DNA of 64,000 nt from Methylotuvimicrobium alcaliphilum 20Z (GTDB taxonomy: Bacteria; Pseudomonadota; Gammaproteobacteria; Methylococcales; Methylomonadaceae): contig NC_016112.1 in NCBI RefSeq assembly GCF_000968535.2, positions 434,001 to 498,000 of the forward strand. The letters are read 5' to 3'. A program made the translations under genes and the position numbers. Below the pieces are notes generated by a model. That model made no database searches. It saw nothing but the letters and a program-made list of their open reading frames with translations, and was not told the DNA's origin. Below are positions 8,502 to 17,372 of this stretch, piece by piece (the stretch's first letter is position 1; each line of letters begins with the position of its first letter).

Positions 8502-9269
8502 TCAATCGCTGTAAATAATCGATTTGTCCGCTAATTCGCGCAAGGTTTTCAAGCCTTGATCGATAAACAGCCGCGTATCGCTTGCCTGGAATTCGCCGGC
8601 GAGTTGCTTTAAGCATGATTCGGCGGTGATTCCCGAGCTATTTTGTACGATCTCCAAAAGCCGATAGGTCGATGGCGTTATTTGCATGAACTTCACGTTA
8701 TCGTCCGGGGTCCGATAAACGATCAAAAAACTGGGTTGCTCGGGCGCTTCATAAGGAATGAAGTCCGTTGAGATTTGATGAACCGGAAAACGATAGGCTA
8801 AAAGCCAAGCCAGTGGCGATAGATATAACGGCGCGGGCCTTAAATCTATCGCCGGCGCAATGATTGCGGGCGCTTCTTCCTTTGCGATTGCCAGCGCCAT
8901 TTCCACCCATTCGTAATGTGCGAGTTCGAGCAGGAAAGAAAAATCGTCCGGGCACTTGCGTTCGTTTTGCAAATAATCCAAAAATTCTTCGGGGATTTCA
9001 GAAAAATAGGGCGTGCTGCTGCGGTGTTCCGAATAAAAATCCCGCGCGAGCCCAAGCCAGCTTTCCTGCGAGAGCAGCGATTTCATTACCGGAAAGTTGC
9101 TCGATAAAAAGCTTTCGACATTATTAAAAAACAACTCACGGTACATCGACATACGTTCCGGCGCCACATCGTCCGGAGCCGGGTTTCGGTCGGGATTTCG
9201 AATGAAAGCGGCAAATTCTTGCTGTTTGGCTTTGAAGTCGATTTTGGCTTTATGCTGTCCTACGCTCAT
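8502..9269 (-). CDS. bufC: BufC-type partner protein (DUF2063, MbnC/HvfC-like)
   Basis: This 255-residue protein has the DUF2063 N-terminal helical domain: RNPDRNPAPDDVAPERMSMY, then RELFFNNVESFLSSNFPVM and a LELAHYEWVEMAL helix. A C-terminal region (about 165-255) resembles a winged helix. DUF2063 proteins pair with MNIO (DUF692) enzymes and deliver the precursor peptide to them. The start at 9269 overlaps the end of bufB by 20 bases, so translation is probably coupled. It is last in a bufA-bufB-bufC operon; no DoxX-type bufD gene follows, because the next gene converges. Function is by family and context, with no catalytic residues expected in this subunit. Confidence 0.85.
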   Translation of the reverse strand: MSVGQHKAKIDFKAKQQEFAAFIRNPDRNPAPDDVAPERMSMYRELFFNNVESFLSSNFPVMKSLLSQESWLGLARDFYSEHRSSTPYFSEIPEEFLDYLQNERKCPDDFSFLLELAHYEWVEMALAIAKEEAPAIIAPAIDLRPAPLYLSPLAWLLAYRFPVHQISTDFIPYEAPEQPSFLIVYRTPDDNVKFMQITPSTYRLLEIVQNSSGITAESCLKQLAGEFQASDTRLFIDQGLKTLRELADKSIIYSD

Positions 9270-10101
9270 GTTGAATTTTCCAGGCGTGTTGAATGGCGGC
9301 GATCGTTTCGGTTTCCTTGATTAACTCCGGCAGTGGCGGAATATTGAAATCTCGCTCCAGCAAGGTCGGGAATATGCCGTAGAGTTCGTAAGCTTTGCCA
9401 AGCAGTTTCCAAACCGGGTCGATGACCGGGGCGCCGTGCGTGTCGACCAAAAAGTCGTCGGCTTCGACATAATGGCCGGCAATATGTGCATAGGCGATTC
9501 GCTGCGCAGGTATCGCCTTTAAAAACGTTTCGGCATCGTAGCCGTGATTGACGCTGTTGACATAGATATTGTTGATATCGAGCAAGATGTCGCAATCGGC
9601 TTCGTTGACCACGGCAGTGAAAAAATCGATTTCATCCATTTCCCGGCCCGGCGCAGCATAATAGGAAACATTTTCGATCGCGATTTTTTGTTCGAGAATG
9701 TCTTGAACGCGGCGAATGCGCGCTGCGGTATGAGTAATCGCTTCTTCGGTAAAAGGAATCGGCATTAGATCGTACAGGTGGCCGTCTTTGCTGCAATAGC
9801 TAAGGTGTTCGCTATACAGTTTGATGCCGTGTTCGGTCATGAAGGATTTGACAGCCTTGATAAAGGTTTCATCCAACGGGTCGGTGCTGCCGATCGATAA
9901 GGAAAGTCCGTGACAAACGAAGTCGAAACGCTCGGTCATATTGCGTAGTTGCCGCCCGAATTTGCCGCCGATCGTTATCCAGTTTTCGGGAGCGATTTCG
10001 TAAAAATCGACTGATGCGGGAGGCGTGTCGACGATGCTATTCAGAAAAGTTCGGCGTAAACCGAGGCCTACGCCACTGACTAGATGTTGAGTCGTGTTCA
10101 T
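9250..10101 (-). CDS. bufB: BufB-type MNIO enzyme (DUF692) modifying cysteines of a precursor peptide
   Basis: MNIOs are TIM-barrel multinuclear iron oxygenases that modify cysteines in ribosomal peptides. The 283-residue product shows the metal-ligand blocks: HGLSLSIG, EHLSY, IENVSYYAAPG, DINNIYVNSVNHGYD, YAHIAGH, VDTHGAP and LLERDFNIPPL, with the expected His, Asp and Glu. The frame is open to 10146, but the ATG at 10101 has an AGGTG site seven bases upstream and gives the standard N terminus (SGVGLGLRR). It lies 115 bases downstream of the precursor gene, separated by a strong hairpin, and overlaps bufC. In related clusters this enzyme forms 5-thiooxazole-type groups on EGKCG motifs; that chemistry is inferred here. 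Confidence 0.9.
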   Translation of the reverse strand: MNTTQHLVSGVGLGLRRTFLNSIVDTPPASVDFYEIAPENWITIGGKFGRQLRNMTERFDFVCHGLSLSIGSTDPLDETFIKAVKSFMTEHGIKLYSEHLSYCSKDGHLYDLMPIPFTEEAITHTAARIRRVQDILEQKIAIENVSYYAAPGREMDEIDFFTAVVNEADCDILLDINNIYVNSVNHGYDAETFLKAIPAQRIAYAHIAGHYVEADDFLVDTHGAPVIDPVWKLLGKAYELYGIFPTLLERDFNIPPLPELIKETETIAAIQHAWKIQHERRTA

Positions 10102-10127
10102 CGGAACACCTGTTGTTTTTTGCTGGA

Positions 10128-10152
10128 TAGAGGGTGATTGGATCACCCTCTA
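10128..10152 (-). promoter_or_regulatory. Perfect hairpin between bufA and bufB
   Basis: An 11-bp perfect stem, TAGAGGGTGAT paired with ATCACCCTCTA around the three-base loop TGG, lies between the bufA stop and the bufB start. No U-run follows on the transcribed strand, so it does not look like a classical terminator. It may stabilise the bufA transcript or slow read-through so that the peptide is made in excess over its enzyme. Confidence 0.65.
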
Positions 10153-10215
10153 TTAGGACGCAATTGCTTTGTTTGAAGTAAAGCAAAATTTTAATGAAAG
10201 CCGTTTTGCTTCATT

Positions 10216-10545
10216 TTATTTGGTTTTATCGGCATCGCCTTCCGGTTTTGTCATGCCGCCGCATTTGCCTTCTCCGCAAGTCATTTCCTTGCTTGACTTG
10301 TCGGCAGCCGGTTTTTCGTCTTTTTTGCCGGCGCATTTGCCTTCTTCCATTTTCGGCGTACTGGTCATGCCGCCGCATTTGCCTTCGCCGCAGGTCATTT
10401 CAGCCTCGGCGACCTGCATGTAACCGGAAGAGAGTTCGGTCATGCCGAATGGATTAGCCTCGGCGTGTGCAGTAGATAAAGCGAGAGTAGAAACCATAGC
10501 GGTGCCCATTGCTGCAGCGAATGGTGATTTGTTCATTTTTTTCAT
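10216..10545 (-). CDS. bufA: Bufferin-type precursor peptide with EGKCG repeats (BufA)
   Basis: A 109-residue protein with a long signal peptide (about residues 1-28, ending STAHA), then a polar peptide with two identical blocks MTCGEGKCGGM and one variant EEGKCAGK. It has five cysteines in the mature part, all in these blocks. EGKCG peptides of this kind are substrates of MNIO enzymes and, after modification, bind copper in the periplasm. The rest is rich in Lys, Glu and Ala and is likely disordered. The two blocks are also near-identical at DNA level (around 10250-10290 and 10366-10406), so the copy number may vary by recombination. It is the first gene of the operon and lies downstream of a family A repeat. 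Confidence 0.88.
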   Translation of the reverse strand: MKKMNKSPFAAAMGTAMVSTLALSTAHAEANPFGMTELSSGYMQVAEAEMTCGEGKCGGMTSTPKMEEGKCAGKKDEKPAADKSSKEMTCGEGKCGGMTKPEGDADKTK

Positions 10546-10638
10546 AATAAATCCCAGTGTGTTTTGGTTGTGGAAAAATCAGATTGATTAATACCTTGTA
10601 AGGCTAGCAAAAAAATCTGAATCGTTTATGAATTGCGT

Positions 10639-10870
10639 TATACCTTTCGCACTTCAAATTTCGGCAGCGCCAGAGGAGGGGGCCTGGGTGTTCGGCAAAG
10701 GCTTTGCCAGCATGGAGCTGTGGCATAGAGCCTACATGGACGTATTTACCCAGCACCTAAATTCCATAGCCCATTGGCCATGGTTAATTATCTTGGATAA
10801 TTTAGATGCTGGGTTCACGGCGTCCTTTGGCGGACACCCAGGCGCCGAATTTTGATCTACGACGGGTATA
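10639..10870 (+). repeat. Family A palindromic repeat, copy 3, with 65-bp internal module
   Basis: It begins TATACCTTTCGCACTTCAAA and ends near TTTTGATCTACGACGGGTATA. The module at about 10749-10813, CCCAGCACCTAAATT to AATTTAGATGCTGGG, interrupts the core TACATGGACGTATT/CACGGCGTCC. The stretch 10546-11123 holds no gene apart from this element and the heptamer array that follows. Confidence 0.9.
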
Positions 10871-11033
10871 AGTACAGTATTGCAACATTGCTGCGACAGC
10901 GCAGCAACTAGATCAGTTCCTCTTTTTACAATGTTTTGGTGAGGGATGCAAACAACGTAAAAGTTTATTCTAAGAGTGCGATGGATGCTTAGCTATTTTT
11001 GATAAGGATACAACGGCTTTTTGCAGGGTCAAT

Positions 11034-11085
11034 AGTTAGCAGTTAGCAGTTAGCAGTTAGCAGTTAGCAGTTAGCAGTTAGCAGT
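11034..11085. repeat. GTTAGCA heptamer tandem repeat
   Basis: GTTAGCA is repeated about seven times in perfect head-to-tail order, then breaks at GTGTGTC. It has the same 7-bp period as the array at the window start but a different sequence. It lies about 40 bases after the nth stop codon. Confidence 0.92.
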
Positions 11086-11123
11086 GTGTCACTTTTGTGA
11101 CTTAATTGAACCCAATAATTTTA

Positions 11124-11756
11124 TTAAACACTCTTCTCCTTGAATTCGCAGAGGTCGGCGATGATGCAATCCTGGCATTTCGGTTTTCTTGCCGTGCAAG
11201 TATATCGGCCGTGAAGGATCAGCAGATGATGTGCATCTTTTTTGTGGGCTTTCGGGACGTATTTGTCCAGTTTTCGTTCGACTTCGAGCACGTTTTTTCC
11301 AGGGGCGATACGTGTTCTGTTCGCGACTCGGAAGATATGGGTGTCGACTGCAATCGTCGGGTAGCCGAACGCGGTATTCAAAATGACGTTTGCCGTTTTA
11401 CGGCCGACGCCGGGTAACGCTTCGAGCTCGTCGCGGGTTTGCGGAACCTGGCCATTGTGTTTTTCGAGAACTTGCCGGCACAGTTGAATGATGTTCGCAG
11501 CCTTGCTGTTGAACAGCCCGATAGTCTTGATATGTTCTTTTAATCCGGCTTCGCCAAGGTTTAAAATCGATTCGGGCGTATTGGCGATGGGGAATAACTG
11601 CGCCGTGGCTTTATTGACACCCTTGTCGGTGGCTTGGGCCGACAATACGACAGCGATAAGCAGTTCGAAGGGCGACGAGTAAGTTAGTTCGGTAGTCGGT
11701 TCCGGTATCGCTGCTGCCAGTCTGTCGAAAATTGCCTGACGTTTGGTTTGGTTCAC
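11124..11756 (-). CDS. nth: Endonuclease III
   Basis: Nth is a bifunctional DNA glycosylase/AP lyase of base-excision repair that removes oxidised pyrimidines. The 210-residue product has the helix-hairpin-helix [17 protein letters not shown] with its catalytic lysine, the catalytic aspartate in [13 protein letters not shown], and the C-terminal 4Fe-4S ligands in [17 protein letters not shown] (Cys-X6-Cys-X2-Cys-X5-Cys). Length matches the family. Its start overlaps the end of rnfE by four bases, so it is the last gene of the rnf operon, an arrangement also known in E. coli (rsxABCDGE-nth). Downstream lies a heptamer array and a family A repeat. Confidence 0.97.
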   Translation of the reverse strand: MNQTKRQAIFDRLAAAIPEPTTELTYSSPFELLIAVVLSAQATDKGVNKATAQLFPIANTPESILNLGEAGLKEHIKTIGLFNSKAANIIQLCRQVLEKHNGQVPQTRDELEALPGVGRKTANVILNTAFGYPTIAVDTHIFRVANRTRIAPGKNVLEVERKLDKYVPKAHKKDAHHLLILHGRYTCTARKPKCQDCIIADLCEFKEKSV

Positions 11757-12442
11757 TGTTCCTGGGCGGCTTGAATCGGGATCTGAATATGGGCCGGTTT
11801 ACGCTGTTCGACCTTGGTATCGATAATATTTTTTAATGCGATCAGCAAGCCGAGGCCGATAAACGCGCCTGGCGGTAAAATTGCCAGCAACATACCGGAA
11901 TAATCGGTTATCACATCGATTTGCCAGGTTTTAGCCGCTTCGCCGAACATCAATTCGGCCTTCGCGAATAAAGTTCCAGAGCCGATGATTTCACGCAAAC
12001 TGCCAAGCGTTACTAGAGCAAAGGTAAAGCCAAGGCCCATCGATAGGCCGTCTAAAAAAGCCTTGTCGGCACGTTGCTTTGAAGCATACGCTTCGGCCCG
12101 GCCGATGATAGAGCAGTTGGTGACGATCAACGGAATGAAAATGCCGAGGATTTTATAAAGTCCGAAGAACCACGCGTTCATCGCGAGTTCGATCATCGTG
12201 ACCACGCTGGCGATGACTAGTACGAAAACCGGTAAACGAATTTCGTCGGGAACGAAGTTACGGATCAGTGAGACGACCGTATTCGAAACGACTAAGGTCA
12301 TCGTCGTGGCAAGGCCAAGTCCGAGGCCGTTAATGATCGTGTTGCTTACGGCAAGTAGTGGGCACAGTCCAAGTAATGCGACGAAGGCTTGGTTATTGAG
12401 CCATAAGCCGTCTTTGACAATTTTACTGTATTCGGAGAACAT
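11753..12442 (-). CDS. rnfE: Rnf electron transport complex subunit E
   Basis: RnfE is an integral membrane subunit homologous to RnfA and NqrD; together with RnfA it forms the membrane core holding an iron-sulfur centre. The 229-residue protein shows [20 protein letters not shown] near the N terminus and [18 protein letters not shown] in the middle; the cysteine in each is in the family position. About six hydrophobic segments are visible. The C-terminal tail is short and polar (ends AAQEQ). The start shares one base with the rnfG stop and the gene overlaps nth by four bases, consistent with coupled translation. Confidence 0.95.
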   Translation of the reverse strand: MFSEYSKIVKDGLWLNNQAFVALLGLCPLLAVSNTIINGLGLGLATTMTLVVSNTVVSLIRNFVPDEIRLPVFVLVIASVVTMIELAMNAWFFGLYKILGIFIPLIVTNCSIIGRAEAYASKQRADKAFLDGLSMGLGFTFALVTLGSLREIIGSGTLFAKAELMFGEAAKTWQIDVITDYSGMLLAILPPGAFIGLGLLIALKNIIDTKVEQRKPAHIQIPIQAAQEQ

Positions 12443-13086
12443 TAATTTCCTCCTTCGGGAGTCGATTCTGTCGTTGAAAAAATCCGGGCCTGGTTATGCT
12501 TGAAATAAAGCAGTGCTTTTTTAACTGCTCCTACCACCGCACGCGGCGTGATCGTTGCGCCTGTCAATTGGTCGAAGTGGCCGCCATCGCGCTTAACGTC
12601 CCATTGCGATTGGTGAGGCTCGTCGAGCGATTTTTCGTCGAACGCTAAGATCCAGTCGCTACGCTCGATTTCAATGCGGTCGCCAAGGCCTGGTGTTTCG
12701 CGATGCGACAGGGTACGGACGCCGCTAATCGTGCCATCGGTTTTTACGGCTACCAACAGGCTGATATTGCCGCTATAACCGTTAGGTGTTATTACCGTCA
12801 TGACCGCTGCGACCGGCTCGTCTTTTTTTCGGGCGCGATAAATGATTGTCGGTTTTGTGGTGTCCGGGGTGAGGTCGGTCACTTCGAGCGTATCATTGAC
12901 GATGTCGTTGTCGTAAAGCGACTCGGGAATCACGGCTTTCAAGTTAGCCAGTAAGGCTTGCCGTTCATTTTCCTGTATTTTGGCTTCGGTTTTATGAAAA
13001 GTGAGTGAGGTTAAGCCCAGGCCCAGTAACGAAAATCCGCCCAATATCGCGGCTGCCGATAAAGTTTTTTTAATAATAGCGTTCAT
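12442..13086 (-). CDS. rnfG: Rnf complex subunit G, covalent FMN subunit
   Basis: RnfG is anchored by one N-terminal helix (about residues 8-30) with its domain in the periplasm, where FMN is bound covalently to a threonine in the SGAT-like motif. Here the motif reads [14 protein letters not shown] (about residues 175-188), with threonine in the attachment position. Other family features are the [13 protein letters not shown] segment and [13 protein letters not shown]. At 214 residues it has standard length. It overlaps rnfD by four bases and rnfE by one. Confidence 0.95.
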   Translation of the reverse strand: MNAIIKKTLSAAAILGGFSLLGLGLTSLTFHKTEAKIQENERQALLANLKAVIPESLYDNDIVNDTLEVTDLTPDTTKPTIIYRARKKDEPVAAVMTVITPNGYSGNISLLVAVKTDGTISGVRTLSHRETPGLGDRIEIERSDWILAFDEKSLDEPHQSQWDVKRDGGHFDQLTGATITPRAVVGAVKKALLYFKHNQARIFSTTESTPEGGN

Positions 13087-14114
13087 GCTTTTTGACCGAA
13101 GACGCGAGGCCGCGTGAAATAATCGATTGCCGGTGCCGTTAAGTTACCCAATAAAACCGCGAAAGCCATTGCATCCGGGTAGCCGCCCCAAACACGAATA
13201 ATATAAACCAACGAGCCGATTAGTAGTCCGTAAATAATTCTGCCATTAACCGATGTGGCTGCGGTCACCGGATCAGTTGCGATAAAAAATGCGCCCAGCA
13301 TCGTCGCGCCGGCGACTAAATGAAAACTTGGCGCGGCAAACTGATTGTTGTCGATCGCATAACAGATACTCGCGAATAGGCCGAGTCCAAGCAGCAATCC
13401 GACCGGAATTTGCCAGCCGATGATTTTACGCCACATGAGCCAGAGCCCGCCAAGCAAATAGCCTCCGGCCACCCATTCCCAGCCTTTTCCTGCGATAAAA
13501 CCGAAAACGGAATCGGTTTTTATTTCCGGTACCGATCTGCCTAGCCCTAATTGAGTCCTGACGCTATCCAGCGGTGTAGCCATCGTGACTGCATCGAAAT
13601 TGACGTTATCAGGTAGTTGTTCGAGAAAAATCAATTTAAGCCAGTCGACTTCGTTCAATGCGACCGAGCCGAGTTCGATAGGCGCGAGCCAAGCGGTCAT
13701 CTGCATTGGAAACGAGACCAATAGTAAGACATAGCCTGCCATCGCCGGATTGAACGGGTTGTAACCTAGTCCTCCATATAAATGTTTGGCGATTACGATC
13801 GCGAACAAGATACCTACGACGGTAATCCACCATGGTGCAATAACCGGCAGCGAAATTGCCAGTAGCACGGCGGTTACGACGGCGCTCAAGTCTTTGAGCG
13901 TCGAGCCGATCGGTCGGCCGCGTAAGCCCAGAATCGACGCTTCGGCAAGCAGCGCAACGACAACTGCTAGGGCAATGTTGATTAAAACGCCGATGCCGAA
14001 AAACCAAGCCATCGCGGCAATTCCGGGAATCAAGGCTAACAAAACTTGCAGCATGACCCGGTCAACACTGTTGATAGGTTGAAGGTGCGGCGACATGACG
14101 GTTGAGAATTTCAT
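13083..14114 (-). CDS. rnfD: Rnf complex subunit D, covalent FMN membrane subunit
   Basis: RnfD is a multi-span membrane protein, homologous to NqrB, that carries a covalent FMN. The 343-residue product shows family blocks KHLYGGLGYNPFNPAMAGY, DAVTMATPLDSVRTQ (the likely flavin-threonine site, equivalent to SGATPL in relatives) and FFIATDPVTAATSVNGR. About nine to ten hydrophobic segments are present. It lies directly between rnfC (adjacent, no gap) and rnfG (four-base overlap). Its role is to move electrons across the membrane while ions are pumped. Which ion this complex moves cannot be read from the sequence. Confidence 0.95.
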   Translation of the reverse strand: MKFSTVMSPHLQPINSVDRVMLQVLLALIPGIAAMAWFFGIGVLINIALAVVVALLAEASILGLRGRPIGSTLKDLSAVVTAVLLAISLPVIAPWWITVVGILFAIVIAKHLYGGLGYNPFNPAMAGYVLLLVSFPMQMTAWLAPIELGSVALNEVDWLKLIFLEQLPDNVNFDAVTMATPLDSVRTQLGLGRSVPEIKTDSVFGFIAGKGWEWVAGGYLLGGLWLMWRKIIGWQIPVGLLLGLGLFASICYAIDNNQFAAPSFHLVAGATMLGAFFIATDPVTAATSVNGRIIYGLLIGSLVYIIRVWGGYPDAMAFAVLLGNLTAPAIDYFTRPRVFGQKA

Positions 14115-15599
14115 TTATTCCGCTCCTTCGGTGGCGGTTTCGGCGGCTTTTAATTTGGCCAGGGCTTCTTTTTTGCGGCGAGAACGTTCGGCTCTTTCGG
14201 CCTGTTCACGAGCCTTGCGTTCAAGAAGGAAGTCGTGCCGGCGTTTTGCGATTGCCGCTTTTTCAGCCTCTTTGGCCTTGGCGATGGTCTTACTTTTCGC
14301 GGCTCGGTAATATTGCACCAAGGGTATCTGGCTCGGACAAACAACCTCGCAACAGCCGCATTCGATACAATCGAATAGGCTAAATTCTTTGCATTTCTCC
14401 AAATTGTCGGCACGGCTATGCCAGTAAAGCTGTTGCGGCAGCAAGTCTACCGGGCAGGCTTTCGCGCAATCGCCGCAGCGAATACAAGGTCGGGTTTCTT
14501 TACTTGTGGCGACTTCGGATCCGGCAGCGGCCAGAATACAGTTGGTGGCCTTGACGATTGGTATGTCATCCTCGGGTAACGCGAAACCCATCATGGGTCC
14601 GCCCATGATCAAACGCTCCACAGAGTCTTGATAGCCGCCGCATTGTTTAATCAAATCGCTGATCGGCGTGCCGATGCGCGCACGCATGTTTTGTTGTTGT
14701 TTTACGCCTTGGCCGGTGACGGTCACGACACGCTCGGTTAAAGGTAGGCCGTGGCAAATGGCGTTATACACGGCCGCGGCCGTGCCGACGTTTTGACAAA
14801 TCACGCCCACATCGGCCGGAATGCCGCCTGACGGCGTTTCTTTGCCGGTGACGACGCGGATTAATTGTTTTTCGCCGCCGGTCGGGTACAGGGCAGGGAT
14901 TTTCACTGCGGTCAGCCGAAGGTCCCTCGATTGTTCAATGGCGGCCGATAATGCCTCGAATGCTTCGGTCATGTGATCTTCGACGGCGATAATACCATCG
15001 CCGACTTGTAGCGCATGCATCAAAATCAGCGCGCCTTGAACGATAGCATCCGGTTCGGTCTGCATCAGGACATTGTCGCAGGTGATATAGGGTTCGCATT
15101 CGGCGCCGTTCAATATGAGCGTGTCGATATGGCGTTGCGGTCCCGGGTTTAGTTTGATCGAGGTAGGGAAGGCCGCGCCACCGAGACCGACAATGCCGGC
15201 TTGGCGGATTTTAGCGCGCAACGTAGCAGCGGGCTCTAAGCGGTAATCTTCAACGGGCTCCGGCGGCAGTGCTTCATCGCGTCCGTCGGTGTCGATGATG
15301 ATGCATGGGTCCGATAAGCCGGAGGGGTGAGGTATGATGCGATCCTCAATTGCTTTAACGGTACCCGAGCTTGCTGCATGAAGCGGGGTTGCCAGGAAAT
15401 GATCGGAATCGGCGATGATTTGGCCGCGTAGCACAATATCGCCAGGAGTGACGGTCACTTTGAGTTGTACGCCGGGCCTTTGTTGCAAAGGATAGATTAG
15501 TTGTTTCGGCAACTCAGCATTAACGATCGGTCGGTGTGCCGACAGGTGTTTATGAGCGGGCAGGCGCAAGCCGCCATGAAAGCGCCAGGTTTTAAGCAT
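14115..15599 (-). CDS. rnfC: Rnf complex subunit C, NADH-binding iron-sulfur subunit
   Basis: RnfC binds NADH and FMN and carries two 4Fe-4S clusters. The 494-residue protein has the glycine-rich [12 protein letters not shown] segment and an [10 protein letters not shown] motif typical of NuoF-like folds. The ferredoxin motifs are [12 protein letters not shown] and [12 protein letters not shown]. The C-terminal tail after about residue 440 is a charged Ala/Lys/Glu helix, much shorter than the long repetitive tail of the E. coli protein. The first eight bases overlap the end of rnfB and rnfD follows immediately. Electron direction (from NADH to ferredoxin or the reverse) is not decided by sequence. 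Confidence 0.95.
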   Translation of the reverse strand: MLKTWRFHGGLRLPAHKHLSAHRPIVNAELPKQLIYPLQQRPGVQLKVTVTPGDIVLRGQIIADSDHFLATPLHAASSGTVKAIEDRIIPHPSGLSDPCIIIDTDGRDEALPPEPVEDYRLEPAATLRAKIRQAGIVGLGGAAFPTSIKLNPGPQRHIDTLILNGAECEPYITCDNVLMQTEPDAIVQGALILMHALQVGDGIIAVEDHMTEAFEALSAAIEQSRDLRLTAVKIPALYPTGGEKQLIRVVTGKETPSGGIPADVGVICQNVGTAAAVYNAICHGLPLTERVVTVTGQGVKQQQNMRARIGTPISDLIKQCGGYQDSVERLIMGGPMMGFALPEDDIPIVKATNCILAAAGSEVATSKETRPCIRCGDCAKACPVDLLPQQLYWHSRADNLEKCKEFSLFDCIECGCCEVVCPSQIPLVQYYRAAKSKTIAKAKEAEKAAIAKRRHDFLLERKAREQAERAERSRRKKEALAKLKAAETATEGAE

Positions 15600-16125
15600 A
15601 TTTCTTTACCGGTTCCGGCCATTGCCAGTTGTTAAGGTCTTCGGGTATCGGTTCCATCACGATGCAATCGACCGGGCAGGGGTCGACGCAAAGCTCGCAG
15701 CCGGTGCATTCGTCGGCTATCACGGTATGCATCATCTTCGCGGAACCAAGTATCGCATCGACCGGGCAAGCTTGAATACATTTGGTGCAGCCGATGCACA
15801 AGTCTTCAATGATGACCGCGACGCTCTTGGGTTTTTCTTCGCCGAATTCGGCGTTGAGCGGTTTCGCTTCGACGCCCAGTAAGTCGGCCAATGCTTCGAC
15901 GCCGTCTTGTCCGCCCGGCGGGCATTGGTTGATATCGGCATCGCCGGCAGCGATCGCTTCGGCATAAGGACGGCAGCCGGGAAAACTGCATTGCCCGCAT
16001 TGCGTTTGCGGAAGGATAGCTTCGATTTTATCGACAATCGGATCGCCTTCGACCTTAAAATAGATGGCCGAAAATCCGAGTATTACGCCAAATACGGCAA
16101 ATGTGATGCAAATGATTAGTATCAT
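15592..16125 (-). CDS. rnfB: Rnf complex subunit B, ferredoxin-interacting iron-sulfur subunit
   Basis: RnfB has one N-terminal helix and several iron-sulfur clusters and exchanges electrons with soluble ferredoxin. The N-terminal cluster motif is [16 protein letters not shown] followed by a fourth cysteine in DINQCPPGG. Two ferredoxin motifs follow, [16 protein letters not shown] and [16 protein letters not shown]. Length is 177 residues, near the usual size. A 185-base gap separates it from rnfA; in many gammaproteobacteria these two are adjacent. The gap carries a short fragment of a family F repeat. Confidence 0.95.
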   Translation of the reverse strand: MILIICITFAVFGVILGFSAIYFKVEGDPIVDKIEAILPQTQCGQCSFPGCRPYAEAIAAGDADINQCPPGGQDGVEALADLLGVEAKPLNAEFGEEKPKSVAVIIEDLCIGCTKCIQACPVDAILGSAKMMHTVIADECTGCELCVDPCPVDCIVMEPIPEDLNNWQWPEPVKKYA

Positions 16126-16225
16126 CGGATTTATCTGGTCGAATTAGAATAATTGGTATTTGAGTAACAATTCTCGCTCATCGTTCCATCGCTTTGCATT
16201 GATGTCATGAGGTTTGTTGCATTTT

Positions 16226-16270
16226 TCATTCGCCCTGAGTGTGTCGAGGGTAAATGTAAAATTAGAACGG
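16226..16270. repeat. Fragment of a family F repeat between rnfA and rnfB
   Basis: TTCGCCCTGAGTGTGTCGAGGG resembles the TTCGCCCTGAGCTTGTCGAAGGG arm of family F, with no second arm. It may explain why rnfA and rnfB are further apart than usual. Confidence 0.45.
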
Positions 16271-16310
16271 ATTCGCGAGAGCGATTACTTGAAATTGATT
16301 GGCTGAAACT

Positions 16311-16892
16311 TTAGCCTTTAACTAAGCCGCTGAATCCCATGAAGGCCATGGACATTAACCCGGCCGTTACTAGCGCTATCGAGTTGCCTTTGAACGGCAA
16401 GGGGACGTCGGCAACGTCGATTCTTTCGCGCAGCGTCGAGAAAAGGGTCAGTACCAGCGAAAAACCGACCGCGGCACCGAAACCGTATAAAGCCGATTCC
16501 AAAAAGCCGTGTTGGGTTTGTACGTTCAGCAGGGCGACGCCTAGAACCGCGCAATTAGTGGTAATCAGCGGCAAAAATATGCCCAGCACCTGGTAAAGGA
16601 GCGGGCTGGTTTTGTGAACGACCATTTCGGTAAATTGCACGACAAAGGCAATCACGACGATGAAGGTGATCGTGCGTAAATATTCCAGTTCTAATGGGAT
16701 TAATAGATAACGATTCGCCAAATAACTGCAAACGGCGGATAAGGTCAGTACAAAAGTCGTCGCGAAACCCATCCCTAAGGCCGTTTCCAGTTTTCGGGAA
16801 ACGCCCATAAAAGGGCATAATCCTAAAAACCTTACCAGTACAAAATTATTGACCAGTATCGTACTTATCAGAATGATTAGATATTCTTTCAT
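16311..16892 (-). CDS. rnfA: Rnf electron transport complex subunit A
   Basis: RnfA is the membrane partner of RnfE and is homologous to NqrE. The 193-residue product is almost wholly hydrophobic, with about six segments. Family motifs are [20 protein letters not shown] and [18 protein letters not shown], each with the conserved cysteine that shares an iron-sulfur centre with RnfE. It is the first gene of rnfABCDGE-nth, so the main promoter is expected in 16893-17146. No strong ribosome-binding site is visible before the ATG. Confidence 0.95.
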   Translation of the reverse strand: MKEYLIILISTILVNNFVLVRFLGLCPFMGVSRKLETALGMGFATTFVLTLSAVCSYLANRYLLIPLELEYLRTITFIVVIAFVVQFTEMVVHKTSPLLYQVLGIFLPLITTNCAVLGVALLNVQTQHGFLESALYGFGAAVGFSLVLTLFSTLRERIDVADVPLPFKGNSIALVTAGLMSMAFMGFSGLVKG

Positions 16893-17146
16893 CGGCTGAA
16901 CTAAATCCGGATATACCGGAAAAGGTTATTGGGGATGTTGCTTTTACAAGACAACGCATGTCAAGCGATAATAACCAACTATAACACTAAAGAATTATTC
17001 TGCAAACCAACGCCTGTCGATATATAACGAACAAGACCATGCATTATAGCGATATTCGCCAAAAAACAAAAACTAAGCGGATTTGTTGCGGTTGATTTAA
17101 TAAGCTAGGGTCGTTGCTATTGCTTTGTTGTTCGGCTGCGACAATG

Positions 17147-17364
17147 TATATCCCGCGTAGATCAAAATTCGGCGCCTGGGTGTCCGCTAAAGGACGCCGT
17201 GAACCCAGCACCTAAATTATCCAAGACAATTAACCATGGCCAATGGGTTATGGAATTTAGGTGCTGGGTAAATACGTCCATGTAGGCTCTATGCTGGCAA
17301 AGCCTTTATCGGACACCCTGGCGCCTCCTCTGGTACTGCCGAAATTTCAAGTGCGAAAGGTATA
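17147..17364 (-). repeat. Family A palindromic repeat, copy 4, with internal module
   Basis: A near-complete copy running from TATATCCCGCGTAGATCAAA to the GTGCGAAAGG-TATA end. The 65-bp module CCCAGCACCTAAATT to AATTTAGGTGCTGGG sits between CGTGAA and TAAATACGTCCATG. It ends nine bases before the stop codon of the transporter gene, so both genes may terminate in it. Confidence 0.9.
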
Positions 17365-17372
17365 GAAGTAGG

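Noticed and set aside
8502..10545. Methanobactin operon
   Set aside because: The MNIO and partner resemble MbnB/MbnC distantly, but the precursor is a long exported EGKCG peptide and no MbnT, MbnP or TonB receptor genes are present.
10628..10855. Open frame across the repeat before nth
   Set aside because: It lies wholly in a family A element and recurs with the element (also near 37353-37628 and 44968-45198); it is not a gene.
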